Part shown: positions 47,474-57,477 of the stretch, piece by piece
Position numbering within the stretch: position 1 is the first letter of the stretch
Layout of the letters: each line of letters begins with the position of its first letter
Assembly (NCBI GenBank): GCA_030407005.1
Contig: JAUDYN010000003.1
Span: 2,108,001-2,172,000 of the forward strand
Length of the DNA stretch: 64,000 nucleotides
Source: Desarmillaria ectypa
Taxonomy: Eukaryota > Basidiomycota > Agaricomycetes > Agaricales > Physalacriaceae
Direction of reading: 5' to 3'
Notes under the pieces: model-generated
Database searches by the model: none
The model's input: only the letters and a program-made list of their open reading frames with translations
What the model was told of the DNA's origin: nothing
Translations under genes and position numbers: made by a program

Positions 47474-50377
47474 ATGAACCCTACAGTAATCGATAACAGC
47501 GACGCCGTGTTCCAATTCGACTTCCCTGAGGAATCGGACGTAGCGACTCTAACTCACGGTATATCGCATTGTGCGAGTCCAGATCCTGCTTCTTCGTCGT
47601 CGGGGATCACAGAGGTCCAGAGGTCCGTAGAATGTATAGGTTCAGAGAGAGAGAATGGTAAAGGTAAAGGTGTTTTAATACCGATGCCCATTCCATCTAG
47701 CTCCCTTCTGTGCGAGGAGAATATGTTTAGTGACCTGCAGTCGTCGAGCCATCCCGGATCTTCGTCTTCGTTATCGGTGTCCGTTAATAACCCCCAGAGA
47801 GATGTCCACAGCGGCTGGAGCCCATCATCGCCTGGCTATCCTCATAGCAGTGTGAGCAGTTCTTCGGAATCTTTGACTGGGTCGTCCGAAGAGACAGTAC
47901 ACGGCAAGGGCAAGGGCAAGGCGACAGACTTGCCCCCATGTCTGCCGCCCCTTGCCTTCTCCCGTCCAGAATTCAGCTACAGTCACATTGCATGGCCTTC
48001 TTCGTCTATCACAGATTCTGTGGAACCGTCTTCCTACGGGTCCCCACGTTTTGATTCGCCGAATTCGCCGAGCTCCAGCCTTTCCTTTGACGCTGCTAAC
48101 CTCCCAAATCCGAGTCAATCTAATCCATCACATAATCTGACTCATGCCCGCCGGCGCACAGTGTCTAATAGTTCCATTCGTTCCACTTCCTCTGTTAGCA
48201 CTCTGTCGTTGTCCAAGTTCAGAGGCAAGACATTCGGTAGGGGTCCAGGAAATCTTACACGGAAACTTCTCCGCAAATCTAGTGACCCTGTTGAACCACC
48301 TATCCAGTCTAACTCGTTGAATCATACGAGTCGCCAGATACTTGAGGAGCAATTCCAGGATGCTTCCCTCTCGTATACAATCTCCAGCATTGACGGGTCA
48401 CAGAGCCTTTCATGGCCGCTTCCCTCAACCACCCTGAAGGGTAAATCACGCTCGAATTCATCTCCATTCCCATTTTCTATATTAGACTTGGCCACCACTA
48501 CTTCGTCCACAGACCATTTCGCACCACTGTCGTTGAAAATTCCTAGCCACTTCGAAGCCCTGCCCAGAGAATTACGCCTGCGAGTGCTGCTTGCATTCCT
48601 TGATCTACACGAGGAGGAGCATGAGAAGGTCCTCATGGATGGTCAGTGGACCGTCATGAAAGCTTCCTCGTCGAAGAATAAATGGACCGGAAGGGACCGA
48701 GGCATGCGAGAGTTGGTGAAACTGAGCAGAGTAACGTCTTTTGTTCTTCTCCATTATATATTGCTGATCGACATCCAGGTGTCGAAATCATGGCAGATGC
48801 TGCTGTCTGACGGTCAATTATGGCGGAGACTTGATCTTCGATCGTTCTACAATGTTCCCAAAACACTCATCCTTCGGCTAACATCAGTGGCGGGTCCGTT
48901 CATCACCAGCTTAAACTTTGCTGGACATGTCTTCTTACTTTCTACGACACTGACCGATGTTGCGGATCATCTTTGTGTCCAACCGACAAGTTCTAATGGG
49001 GTACCCTTCACCCAATTGACGGCCCTCAATTTTCGAGGGTGCACCATGTTGACTACAGAGTCCTTGCACTACCTTCTCAGATGCTCTCCGGCACTGGAGA
49101 AGCTAGACGTGAAGGGTCTCCACATAGTAACGAATGCGACTTGTGAAGTGTTGGCAGCAAGTTGCCCACGACTCACAATCTTGAACGTAAACCGATGCCC
49201 AGGCATGGATGCCGATGGAATTTTTTATTTATGTCAAGCTGCGATTTCTCGAAAGCAGAGTCTATTGATGAAGGTGCTTCGTCTCTCGGGATTGAAATAT
49301 GTTGACGATAAGATGATGGCGGCCGTGGGGAAAGCATGCCCTGATCTGGAGGTATTGGATCTCAGTTATTGTCGTCAACTGCACAACTCAGCCTTAGAGG
49401 CATTCGTCGCATGTGGCGAGGACGAGAATCTCGGCGTTGAGACGGTCTTTCTCAATGCTCGTCAAGTTGGGCGGGATGCTGGAGACAACAATAAGTATAG
49501 ACGTCGCATCACACAGCTCCGCCATATTTCCCTTTCCTTCTGCTTCCTTTTAACCGACATCGCGTGCTCGAATCTTGCTCATTCGGTCCCTCGCTTGGAA
49601 TTCCTCGAACTCGCGGGTATCGGTGATGACCTTGCAGATGATGGGCTAGTCAGACTCCTGAATACGACCCCAATGATCCGGCGATTGGATCTCGAAGATG
49701 CAGTTCAAATCACTGATGCAGTCATTTCGGCCATCACCCCATCTGTTAAGGCGGAGGACGAAGCTTCCTCGACTATCCGGGATGAACGAGAAGTAGGGTA
49801 CGCCCTAGAGCATCTCGTAATTTCTTACGCCAGCAACGTTACGGAGGACGCGTTGCTGACTTTGATACGTGCTTGTACGCGCTTGAAAGTCCTGGAGGCT
49901 GACAACACTCGGATAGGACCCAGGGTATTCAGGGAGTTCATTCGGCTGGGTCGCAGCCGAGAGATGTCCGACAGCAAAATCGTTGCTGTAGACTGTCGTA
50001 CGATTGGCGAGCACGCGGTTAAGGAAATGGCTTCCATGACACGACCCCGGTTGGGCTGGCGAGCCTATGATTCGAGAAAATTGAAGTACCTCGATGGCCG
50101 GGACGGCGATTTGGAGGATTTGAAAGTAGGACAGGACGAGTGCGACGATAAGAGGGTGGTGGTGAAGACTTTCTATTCGTGGCAGACCGTGGATTCGGTC
50201 AAGGCCAGTCGGGAGAAGCGCCGGAAGTCTGGTTCGAGGGCAGCGAACGGGTGCGGGAGCAGTTCCGGTGATATCGATGATATAGGACATACGACGAGGT
50301 GGTGGTCTCCTGGAGGCCGAAGGTCTGGTGCTAATAGCCCGACTGATGTGGGACGCGATACGTGTAGAATCATGTAA
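47474..50377 (+). CDS. large F-box/leucine-rich-repeat protein (Grr1/AMN1 type) with C-terminal CaaX-like end
   Basis: The locus is open as one frame of 967 codons, but bases 48731-48778 (GTAACG..CCAG, 48 nt) are best read as an in-frame intron: removing them gives MRELVKLSRVSKSWQMLL, a proper F-box end, and a 951-residue protein. The N-terminal ~350 residues are Ser/Pro-rich and low-complexity. The F-box starts at FEALPRELRLRVLLAFLDL. From about residue 490 run LRRs of the AMN1/Grr1 type (LEKLDVKGLHIVTNATCEVL, CPRLTILNVNRCPGMDADGI, CPDLEVLDLSYCRQLHNSAL). Such proteins are SCF substrate receptors. The protein ends CRIM, which fits a CaaX prenylation box. Confidence 0.9.
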   Translation: MNPTVIDNSDAVFQFDFPEESDVATLTHGISHCASPDPASSSSGITEVQRSVECIGSERENGKGKGVLIPMPIPSSSLLCEENMFSDLQSSSHPGSSSSLSVSVNNPQRDVHSGWSPSSPGYPHSSVSSSSESLTGSSEETVHGKGKGKATDLPPCLPPLAFSRPEFSYSHIAWPSSSITDSVEPSSYGSPRFDSPNSPSSSLSFDAANLPNPSQSNPSHNLTHARRRTVSNSSIRSTSSVSTLSLSKFRGKTFGRGPGNLTRKLLRKSSDPVEPPIQSNSLNHTSRQILEEQFQDASLSYTISSIDGSQSLSWPLPSTTLKGKSRSNSSPFPFSILDLATTTSSTDHFAPLSLKIPSHFEALPRELRLRVLLAFLDLHEEEHEKVLMDGQWTVMKASSSKNKWTGRDRGMRELVKLSRVTSFVLLHYILLIDIQVSKSWQMLLSDGQLWRRLDLRSFYNVPKTLILRLTSVAGPFITSLNFAGHVFLLSTTLTDVADHLCVQPTSSNGVPFTQLTALNFRGCTMLTTESLHYLLRCSPALEKLDVKGLHIVTNATCEVLAASCPRLTILNVNRCPGMDADGIFYLCQAAISRKQSLLMKVLRLSGLKYVDDKMMAAVGKACPDLEVLDLSYCRQLHNSALEAFVACGEDENLGVETVFLNARQVGRDAGDNNKYRRRITQLRHISLSFCFLLTDIACSNLAHSVPRLEFLELAGIGDDLADDGLVRLLNTTPMIRRLDLEDAVQITDAVISAITPSVKAEDEASSTIRDEREVGYALEHLVISYASNVTEDALLTLIRACTRLKVLEADNTRIGPRVFREFIRLGRSREMSDSKIVAVDCRTIGEHAVKEMASMTRPRLGWRAYDSRKLKYLDGRDGDLEDLKVGQDECDDKRVVVKTFYSWQTVDSVKASREKRRKSGSRAANGCGSSSGDIDDIGHTTRWWSPGGRRSGANSPTDVGRDTCRIM

Positions 50378-50649
50378 GGCTATTTGTTTCATGGTTTTTT
50401 GCTTCTCTTTTCTTCATGTCTTCCCTGCATGTACTTTTTCTGTGCGTCACGTTCACAGCAACATGTACATTTTGTACGAATATTCCGTATTGTACTAACA
50501 GACACTATTTTGTACTCTTTCTGTATGTATTTCTTTGCATCTCTTTCGACGAGACTATTATGACCATCGTCGCAGTTTAAATCACTAGACAACTCCAGAT
50601 TCTTAGATCAAGAATGAGAAACCTTGCATTCTATTAAAACGCATGAGTC

Positions 50650-51723
50650 TTATTTACTAGTTTCCTTCTTTTTTGTCTTTTTCTCTGCCTTCGCCTTGGG
50701 AGTACCCGAATGAGGTACCGGAGTCGAGTTTTTGCTCTTCTGCTTCTTTTTCGGCTTAGTCTGCTGGTTAGAGTCCTTACTGGACGCTTCAGTAAACTGA
50801 TTGGCCGAAGAGATTGCATCATCTCCGTATCCTATAGAGACATTACTAAAGTCCATGGAACAAAATAGGAAAAGGAAACTGACCAGCGAAAGGATCAACA
50901 ATAGTTCTTCTTCGTTTTGTCCCGGGAGCTACAGGAGCATCGGCGGACAGTTTTGCTTCGTCGCTCTGTTCTTTAGCTTTCCCCTTACCTTTAACGTCAG
51001 CAACCTTTTCGTTATCGTCCTCATCCATCTTCTCCTCGTCAAACACCTCCAAATCGCTTTTTTCACTGCCTTCTGCGGCATCGCGCTCCTTCATCTCCTT
51101 CTCATATCGTTGTCGTCCAAGCATTTTTGCAGTAACCTTGACTGGAACGCGAACGTTGGATGGACCAGACCTCGGCTCTGCAAGAGTTTCGCCGGGAGGC
51201 CGACCCTGCTTGGCTTGTGTGATAGCATGCTTGATGAATCGTCCAGCTGCGGCCTTGTCGACTTCGATATGCCCTGAGTCTGGTGAGTGGGATTACAGGG
51301 AAAACAGGGGTCGCACATACTGGTTTCCGGCTTTTCGGCTTTGTCAATCTTGTCAAAGTATCCTTTTATTCTGTCCTACTTGAGGTTATAGTTCAGAATG
51401 CAGCATTTGGGAGACTGCCTTACTAGCTCTGATACTACGGGATGAGTTTTCGGATCGATTCCCCTGGATTTGAGGTAGACTAAGAATTAGATGATGAGCT
51501 GAAAAACAAAAAAACGTAGAAGAGCTGCAGACGCACTGAACACTAAGTCATAGGTGACATAGGTGAGAAGTGTTTGCAGTTTTGCTCGTTCGATAGGTTC
51601 CAAAGACAGAAGAGTTTCGGGTAGGGTATGGGTAAACAACGGTTCAAGCTGCAATTCTAGCTCTGAAAAAGACGATGAAAGAATCGCTAATTTCGATTTT
51701 GCCTTGGTCGTTTCGCTAGTCAT
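50650..51723 (-). CDS. LRP1: LRP1/C1D (Rrp47) exosome cofactor
   Basis: A five-exon gene. Exon 1 encodes the Sas10/C1D helix region (LEPLFTHTLPETLLSLEPIE, LQTLLTYVTYDLVF), then IYLKSRGIDPKTHPVVSEL and DRIKGYFDKIDKAEKPE, matching the C1D signature (xxELxRVKxYxxKI). The next exon starts SGHIEVDKAAAGRFIKHAI. A long acidic/basic tail with several KKxK clusters follows. C1D/Lrp1 binds Rrp6 and structured RNA and helps the nuclear exosome process snoRNA and rRNA. The gene diverges from SF3B5, with 87 bp between start codons, which implies a shared promoter for two RNA-processing genes. Confidence 0.9.
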
Positions 51724-51810
51724 GGCCGTTCGCGTCTTTCGGAAAGATCCACGTGCGCGTGAGTCTGGTTTTGATTTTCAAGAGCAACACGCGTAAACAG
51801 CAACTTAACC

Positions 51811-52337
51811 ATGGTCAGTCATCTCGTTGGATATTATTTGTTCAGCCTGACACCTTTCTTTAGTCTTCTGAATTGAGATATACAGCCAACACACAACTAG
51901 AGCATTGTGAGTGATTTCGTATATTTTTCCGATTTTTTTAAAACCTTGTACAGTGCATGCTCGATACACGGGAACTGGTCAGCGTTGTTTCATCTGTCTA
52001 GATTAGCCACTGACCCACTTAACTATTAGGGCATGCGGACTTGACGAAATAGTAAGGGCTCTGTCGCCGCTCTATAAGGTACCGAGTAGACTAATGAATG
52101 AGCTTCTAGTGACTGGCTGACGCATCAGCACCGAGATACACTTTCGTCCATAGTAGGGCACTCTACCCTGACTTCATACCTTGCTATTGCGGATGGAGAA
52201 GCAACGGGACGCGTCAAGTTTGAAATGACCGAGGCAAGTGTCAAATTTGATAGCTCAGATCGCATTATCACTGAAATGATGTATTTCAGCGAATGCTGCA
52301 ACCATGCGGACCGCCTCCCCGAAAAGATGATGATTAA
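51811..52337 (+). CDS. SF3B5: SF3B5 (SF3b10/Ysf3) splicing factor subunit
   Basis: Six tiny exons (51811-51813, 51864-51906, 51954-51977, 52030-52051, 52110-52233, 52290-52337) sum to 264 nt and encode 87 residues: an N-terminus with LRYTANTQLEHLHARYTGTG, then HADLTKYDWLTHQHRDTLSS, IVGHSTLTSYLAIADGE, TGRVKFEMTERMLQPCGPPP and a short acidic end. This matches human SF3B5, a core subunit of the SF3b complex of U2 snRNP that recognises the branch site. The first coding exon is only the ATG, followed at once by GTCAGT. The last intron (52234-52289) has a GC donor (GCAAGT). The gene is invisible to ORF-length methods: the only sizeable frame here stops far downstream because it reads through that intron. 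Confidence 0.93.
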
Positions 52338-53007
52338 GTTAGCGGAGACAGTTTACTTGAATTACCAGTGGTGTATACGGTTCATTTCTGTCTATAGAGA
52401 TGCATTGGATACGCATTTGTATATTAGTATTCCGCCCGCTGCAAAGTCCTTGAGACCGTAAAACGGACCTGATGGATCCGATGAACGGAATCCGCTTAAC
52501 GATCGGAATTTGTGGCCACGGATGCAGAAAGATGACATAAGTACCCCGTTCTTGGGTCGTTGTTTGACCGGACGGCTGAATTTGATACCACCAAATGGGC
52601 ATCGCTCGGAAACACTGGCATCATCGTATTGGGTATATCGTCGAACGGGCGCCTCCCACATCCCTTCTTCTTCTCTACCATCTGCCGCCCTTCCTATGTA
52701 CCTTCCTCGCTGCCATCCGGTCTTCTGACTTTTTTTCGAGGTACTTTGTAGAAGCCAAGCCATCGCAACCAAGCCGGCGAATTAGTCACTGGACACCTGT
52801 TTGGAGATATATATATTTGAGTTGAATCAACGGTTCAAGTTGGGTGACAAAGGCCTATTGTTTTCTCCAGCCGGTGAGTTCTTTCATGCTTCGACATGCC
52901 AGGACAAAGCACTGAACAATGAACAAGTTACATTGCCCATTATTTCACCGCCAGTGGCACTCCCAACTTAGGCCCTGCGCAGTGTGCCTACTTAGACTGC
53001 TGTCATA
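52338..53007. other. intergenic, promoter of methyltransferase gene
   Basis: About 670 bases without a recognised gene. Overlapping open frames on both strands (52392-52772) show no family motif. A run of TA steps (near 52808-52816) could serve as a TATA-like element but lies about 190 bases before the next ATG. Confidence 0.4.
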
Positions 53008-55539
53008 ATGGGATCGACTACCGCACCACGGCCCACTTCTTACTTCTTACCATCACCACCCTCCTCCGTCTCCGTCCCGGAGCCCGCTTTCATCGTCGCT
53101 CGTCCTCGCACTACAGCTACTTCTCGCACATCAGTAACTTCCCACTATCGTCCCTTTTCCACATACTACCACCCCGGCACAGAAGAGCCTCATTATCCTC
53201 TAAAACGACGTCGCTCAAGCGTCTTTGTACATTCCGCCAGTGGCCTTTCGTCTTTCGGCAACATGGTTTTCAAATACAAGGACAAGGATTCAGACCCACC
53301 ACGTCCCAGCTCCCCTGCAACGCGTTCTCGCAAGGATTCCGACCTCACGACTTCAACGCGTTTTAAGATCCCCAAGACGCTCAGGAAGAAAAGGTCCATT
53401 GCCGCTTCACTCGCCTCCGACGTGGCGGTGATGCCACACACACCAACACTCTTGTTGTCAACCAATGGCTCTCCGTCCTCATCACCGGCCTCCCCAACCG
53501 AAGAAAAGTCACCTAGGACAGGATCATTCCCAGCAGATATCGCAGGGCCCGAGGATGATGATGACGGCGAGGATTCCGCCAAACCGCCCAAATACAGAAA
53601 GAAGAACACTTGGTCCAGAAACGATTATGGCGTCAAACTTCATCCTTACCCCAAAGAAGCACCATATATGCGGGCGTACGATTCCATCTACCTTGATATG
53701 TGAGTTTCTAGTGGCATCGTAACCATTCTAGTTCTTCCTGACCATTATGCAGCGATCGGTGGAACAACGAGTTATTACAGCGCCTTCTGCCCAAGAATTC
53801 TCCGAGTTTTCGTAATTACGCCAATACACCTCCCCGTTCTGTAATCGACTTGGGTTGCGGGCCAGGCTTTTGGATTCTGGATGCTGCGGCAGCGTGGAAG
53901 AACACCAGTTTTGTCGGATTTGACCTTGTGGACGTCCTCCAACCAAGCTTTCAAAAGACGGAAAATGTACGATTTGTTCGTGGGAACTTGTGCGTGATGC
54001 TTCTGCCCCATCTTGGTATTATTTGACGCATATGTTCTGCTTTTTAGTGTTGCGTATCCTCTCCCGTTTTCTGCGGACTCCTTCGACATGGTTAGAATGG
54101 CCAACCTCTCATTATGCATACCCTACGAGAAATGGAACTTCGTTCTGTCCGAAGCCTATCGCGTTCTAGCGGTGGGCGGCCGTCTCGAGCTTATAGATGA
54201 TCAAATATTCTTCCCTTACGCCGAATCCCCGCCGCAATTTCCTGCGTCAATTTCTCAACATTCATCAAGGAAGCCTCAGCAAAGCTCATTCATTGACCTC
54301 GATGATGAAGACGATGAAGAGTTGGGAGAGAGCGGTTCGGAGGAACATAGCCCAATCAGCTTGAGCTCAGATTTAGGATCTGACCCAGCCGAGACTCTTG
54401 TGGGAGACGATGACTCATTGTCCGCCTCCCCGTCTCTGAAGGAGCATTCTCCCAGTCGCCACGTCTCTGTGGATCTCCCGCCTCGTGACTGTCCTCCGTC
54501 GAAGGACTCTTGTATCCTTCAAGAGACTTTGGAGCCATCTAAGCCTTGGAATACCTTAGTCACCGAGTCCCGGGAACTGGAAACGGTATTCGAGACAATG
54601 CTGGCAAACCGATATGGCATCCATCCGCGTCCTTCGGAATTTATCCTTCACCTCATCAAGGATATTTTCGGGACGAAACTTGCTGGTAAGATGAAAAGCA
54701 TGCATCTCAAGGTAGCCCCAACGGAGCTCTCTGCAGAGAAGAAGAGGTCCAACATTATGACTGGGGATATCTTTAAGAAGCTGTCGCTTAATATCGAGTG
54801 GAAGGACAAGGAGAAGAAAAAAAATCGACCGCGACGAAATACCTCGGACAACGACAGTGGATCGGAAAGTCGAACGAGCAGCGACACCTGCGCATCCTTC
54901 TCAGACAATGGGCAGGAGACCATCAGCGCCAAGGCCGCTAGTACGCTAGGCATATCGATGTCCGAGGTTAGCGCCGCTTCCAAAGAAGCATCTGCGAGAC
55001 GGCCCACCTTGAATTTAGATTTGCCGATTCCAAACCTCGACCGATATGGACAGCCTGGAGGACTTCTGCTTTGGCCACGCACCTTCCTTCCTTTTTCATC
55101 TTCTGACTTGGAAATGCATTGCTGCATAAACACGCATACCCTCCTTGGATGCAAGGCCGCTTTGGGAGATTGGATAGAAGGTTTCGTTGATGAGGCTGGC
55201 GAGAGAGTCATCAGCAGATCCGAGTTTGAAGACTCCATTTGGTCGTACGAATGGTATGTTCTTATTTAGTCTGCTATGATCGTTTTGTTTACTAATGTGT
55301 GTTTTGTGTCCAGTTTTCGGCGTCATCGTTTTAATTGGCCAACTGGCTTACCTAGCTCAAAATGTCCATCTATTGACAGTATTGAGCTTCCCTTGAAGTC
55401 AACGACGTCCAGCGAACAGGATGCCACTGACAAGATGTCGCAGTATCCTTATGGTCAAAACGAGTTGACCCATGTTCGCACTATCCGTGTCTTCGAGGGT
55501 ATCAAGTCAAAATCGTCGCGACCGTCATCTGTTCAATGA
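53008..55539 (+). CDS. SAM-dependent methyltransferase with long disordered regions
   Basis: Four exons (53008-53699, 53753-53989, 54048-55253, 55314-55539) encode 786 residues. The first ~210 residues are Ser/Pro-rich. The class I methyltransferase core begins at PRSVIDLGCGPGFWILDAAA (motif I, SAM binding), continues with TSFVGFDLVDVL and VAYPLPFSADSFDMVRMANL, and then EAYRVLAVGGRLELIDDQIF. A low-complexity acidic insertion of ~100 residues follows, and a conserved C-terminal part with GDWIEGFVDEAGERVISRSE. Related fungal proteins are large orphan methyltransferases; the substrate is unknown. Codon use is like that of its neighbours. Introns are 53-60 nt with GT..AG ends. Confidence 0.85.
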
Positions 55540-56131
55540 AAGGATAAACTCGCCTGTTCATTCTCATCATGTTTCTCCCCTCACCTTGCATTTGTATCAT
55601 TTGGACGGATTTATGTCTAGGGTAACCACACACCTTCCTTATTATCATCATGTAGCTTTCATCTGCTCTCACATCACTTCTAGTTATCGTCACTGCATTT
55701 AGAACGCTCTTCTGCATTTTGGTTACTGTACATTACTACCCTACAACGCCATATGAGGCGACAACACTCTTCCTTTCGAAGTTTATCTCATCTACCCCGA
55801 CATATCTCCCTTTCCCTCAGGTTTCATGGATACTATCGTTATATCACCTCTCGCATCGCATCGCATACATGGTATACTTTTGTATTTGTACTATAAACTC
55901 TTAATGTTGCAGTAAATCATTAAAGTGTAAACACCGTAAAGCAAGGAAGTCGTGAACCAGCCCAAGCCGGGCCCCCTAGGTCACATCAGATAATCGTGAC
56001 GGGAAAACGGATAGGCAGGGCCGGAAAGCCGCGACGCGTTAATCAGCCAGACGCGCGTCTCTTCTCGAAACTTCCACAACCTCAGGCCTAAACTTGCGGT
56101 GCCCTATTGCAACTCACCTACCTTCACTACA
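55540..56131. other. 3' flank and upstream region of WSS1, nothing recognised
   Basis: About 590 bases, pyrimidine-rich at the left (probable 3' UTR of the methyltransferase gene) and GC-richer at the right, just upstream of WSS1. No credible gene. Confidence 0.4.
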
Positions 56132-57401
56132 ATGTCAACCGATATTTTCATAAAGTCATTTACTCATCTCACAGGACGGCCGAAAGCTGACCAGGCCCTG
56201 CAGATGCTGCGAAAAGTGGCATCGATGGTCAAGCCTATCATGCGAACGCATAAGTGGGTTCTTCCTACATTGGCGGAATTCTTTCCAGACCAATCAAATT
56301 TACTTGGTGCGCTCGCTAGTTCCGTGGATGCCTTGAAGAAATGCTGAGATACCGGCAGGAATGAGTAAGCCCTGAGTGTGCTCACCTATGATTTGATACA
56401 CACACATTCATGGTTCCCAGATGTCAATATGGGACAAAATATTTTGCTGAGACTCCGTCCTGCCTACTCCCCCGAGTCGTTCTTAAATGTCGAGGAAGTG
56501 ATCCAGACTATGTTACATGAGGTATGTGTCCTTCAAGTATTTGGGAGCCTAACTATATACCTATCAGTTGACGCACAACGTTCACGGCTCGCATGATGAC
56601 AAGTTTTACAAGTTCCTTTCCGGCCTCCAGGACGAGTACGAGCAACTCGTGCGAACTGGGTATGCTGGGGAAGGATTCTTTTCCAAGGGTTACCGGCTAG
56701 GAGGAAATGCGTCACGTAGTGTACCCCTGCACATGAGTCGTGCGAAGGCACTTGAGGCTGCGGAGAAAAGAAGACGCGCAGCTCAAGTCCTAGGTGGAGG
56801 TGGGAGACGAGTAGGCACAGGTTCTTCTGGTACAAGAAACGGAAAGTCGCTACGAGAATTGGCTGCTATGGTATGCCTCTTTTCCTGTGCTTTTGTTATA
56901 GTGCTATGGCCAATCTTTTGAATTTAGGCCGCTGAGCAGAGAGCACGCGACGAGAAAGCGTGTGGGCTTGGTGCACGTGCTGAGCAAGAAGCTGAGAAGG
57001 CGGCCAAGGAGAGCGTCGTTATTGACCTTACTGGTGATGACTATGACGAGGATTTAGATCCGGAGGCCGTCATTGTGGAAGACTCTCGCGAGAAGAAGCC
57101 AGGTCCGTCCAAAAAGCCTATACTCATGCGGAACAAACCATCATCGTCAAGTCTCGCAAGAGCCGGGGAAAGCAGTAACACTACGAAGCGCCGCCTCACC
57201 AAATCTCAAGCATCTGTAGTATCTGATCAATGGTCATGCACAGTGTGTACACTGTTAAACGCACCCATGGCGCTTCAATGCGATGCATGCTTGACTCCGC
57301 GACCCAGTAATGGTTGGACATGCCTTACATGTGGTCGAGGAGGGATGGCTCACAATTCTTGGATGTGCACATTTTGCAGTCAAGTGAAGACTTATAGCTG
57401 A
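56132..57401 (+). CDS. WSS1: WSS1 DNA-protein crosslink protease (WLM domain)
   Basis: Five exons (56132-56306, 56359-56364, 56421-56521, 56568-56870, 56928-57401) encode 352 residues. The WLM metalloprotease domain fills the N-terminal half: HKWVLPTLAEFFPDQSNLLG, VNMGQNILLRLRPAYSPESF and the zinc site MLHELTHNVHGSHDDKFY (HExxH plus a third His). The C-terminal half has a SUMO-interaction motif (VVIDLTGDD), a VIVED stretch and two RanBP2-type zinc-finger-like units (WSCTVCTLLNAPMALQCDAC; WTCLTCGRGGMAHNSWMCTF). Wss1/Spartan proteases clear DNA-protein crosslinks with Cdc48 and SUMO. Exon 2 is a 6-nt microexon (GAATGA); including it restores the conserved LLGxNVN motif. The convergent neighbour ends 76 bp away. 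Confidence 0.93.
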
Positions 57402-57477
57402 ATGACCTACTTTTTAGGATATGTTCCCGTGGCACTTTTCTATCTCACTGTACAACACTATGAATGTAGAAGCAATA

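Noticed and set aside
52392..52772. minus-strand frame of 126 codons beside SF3B5
   Set aside because: No recognisable family; overlaps other random frames in the promoter of the methyltransferase gene.
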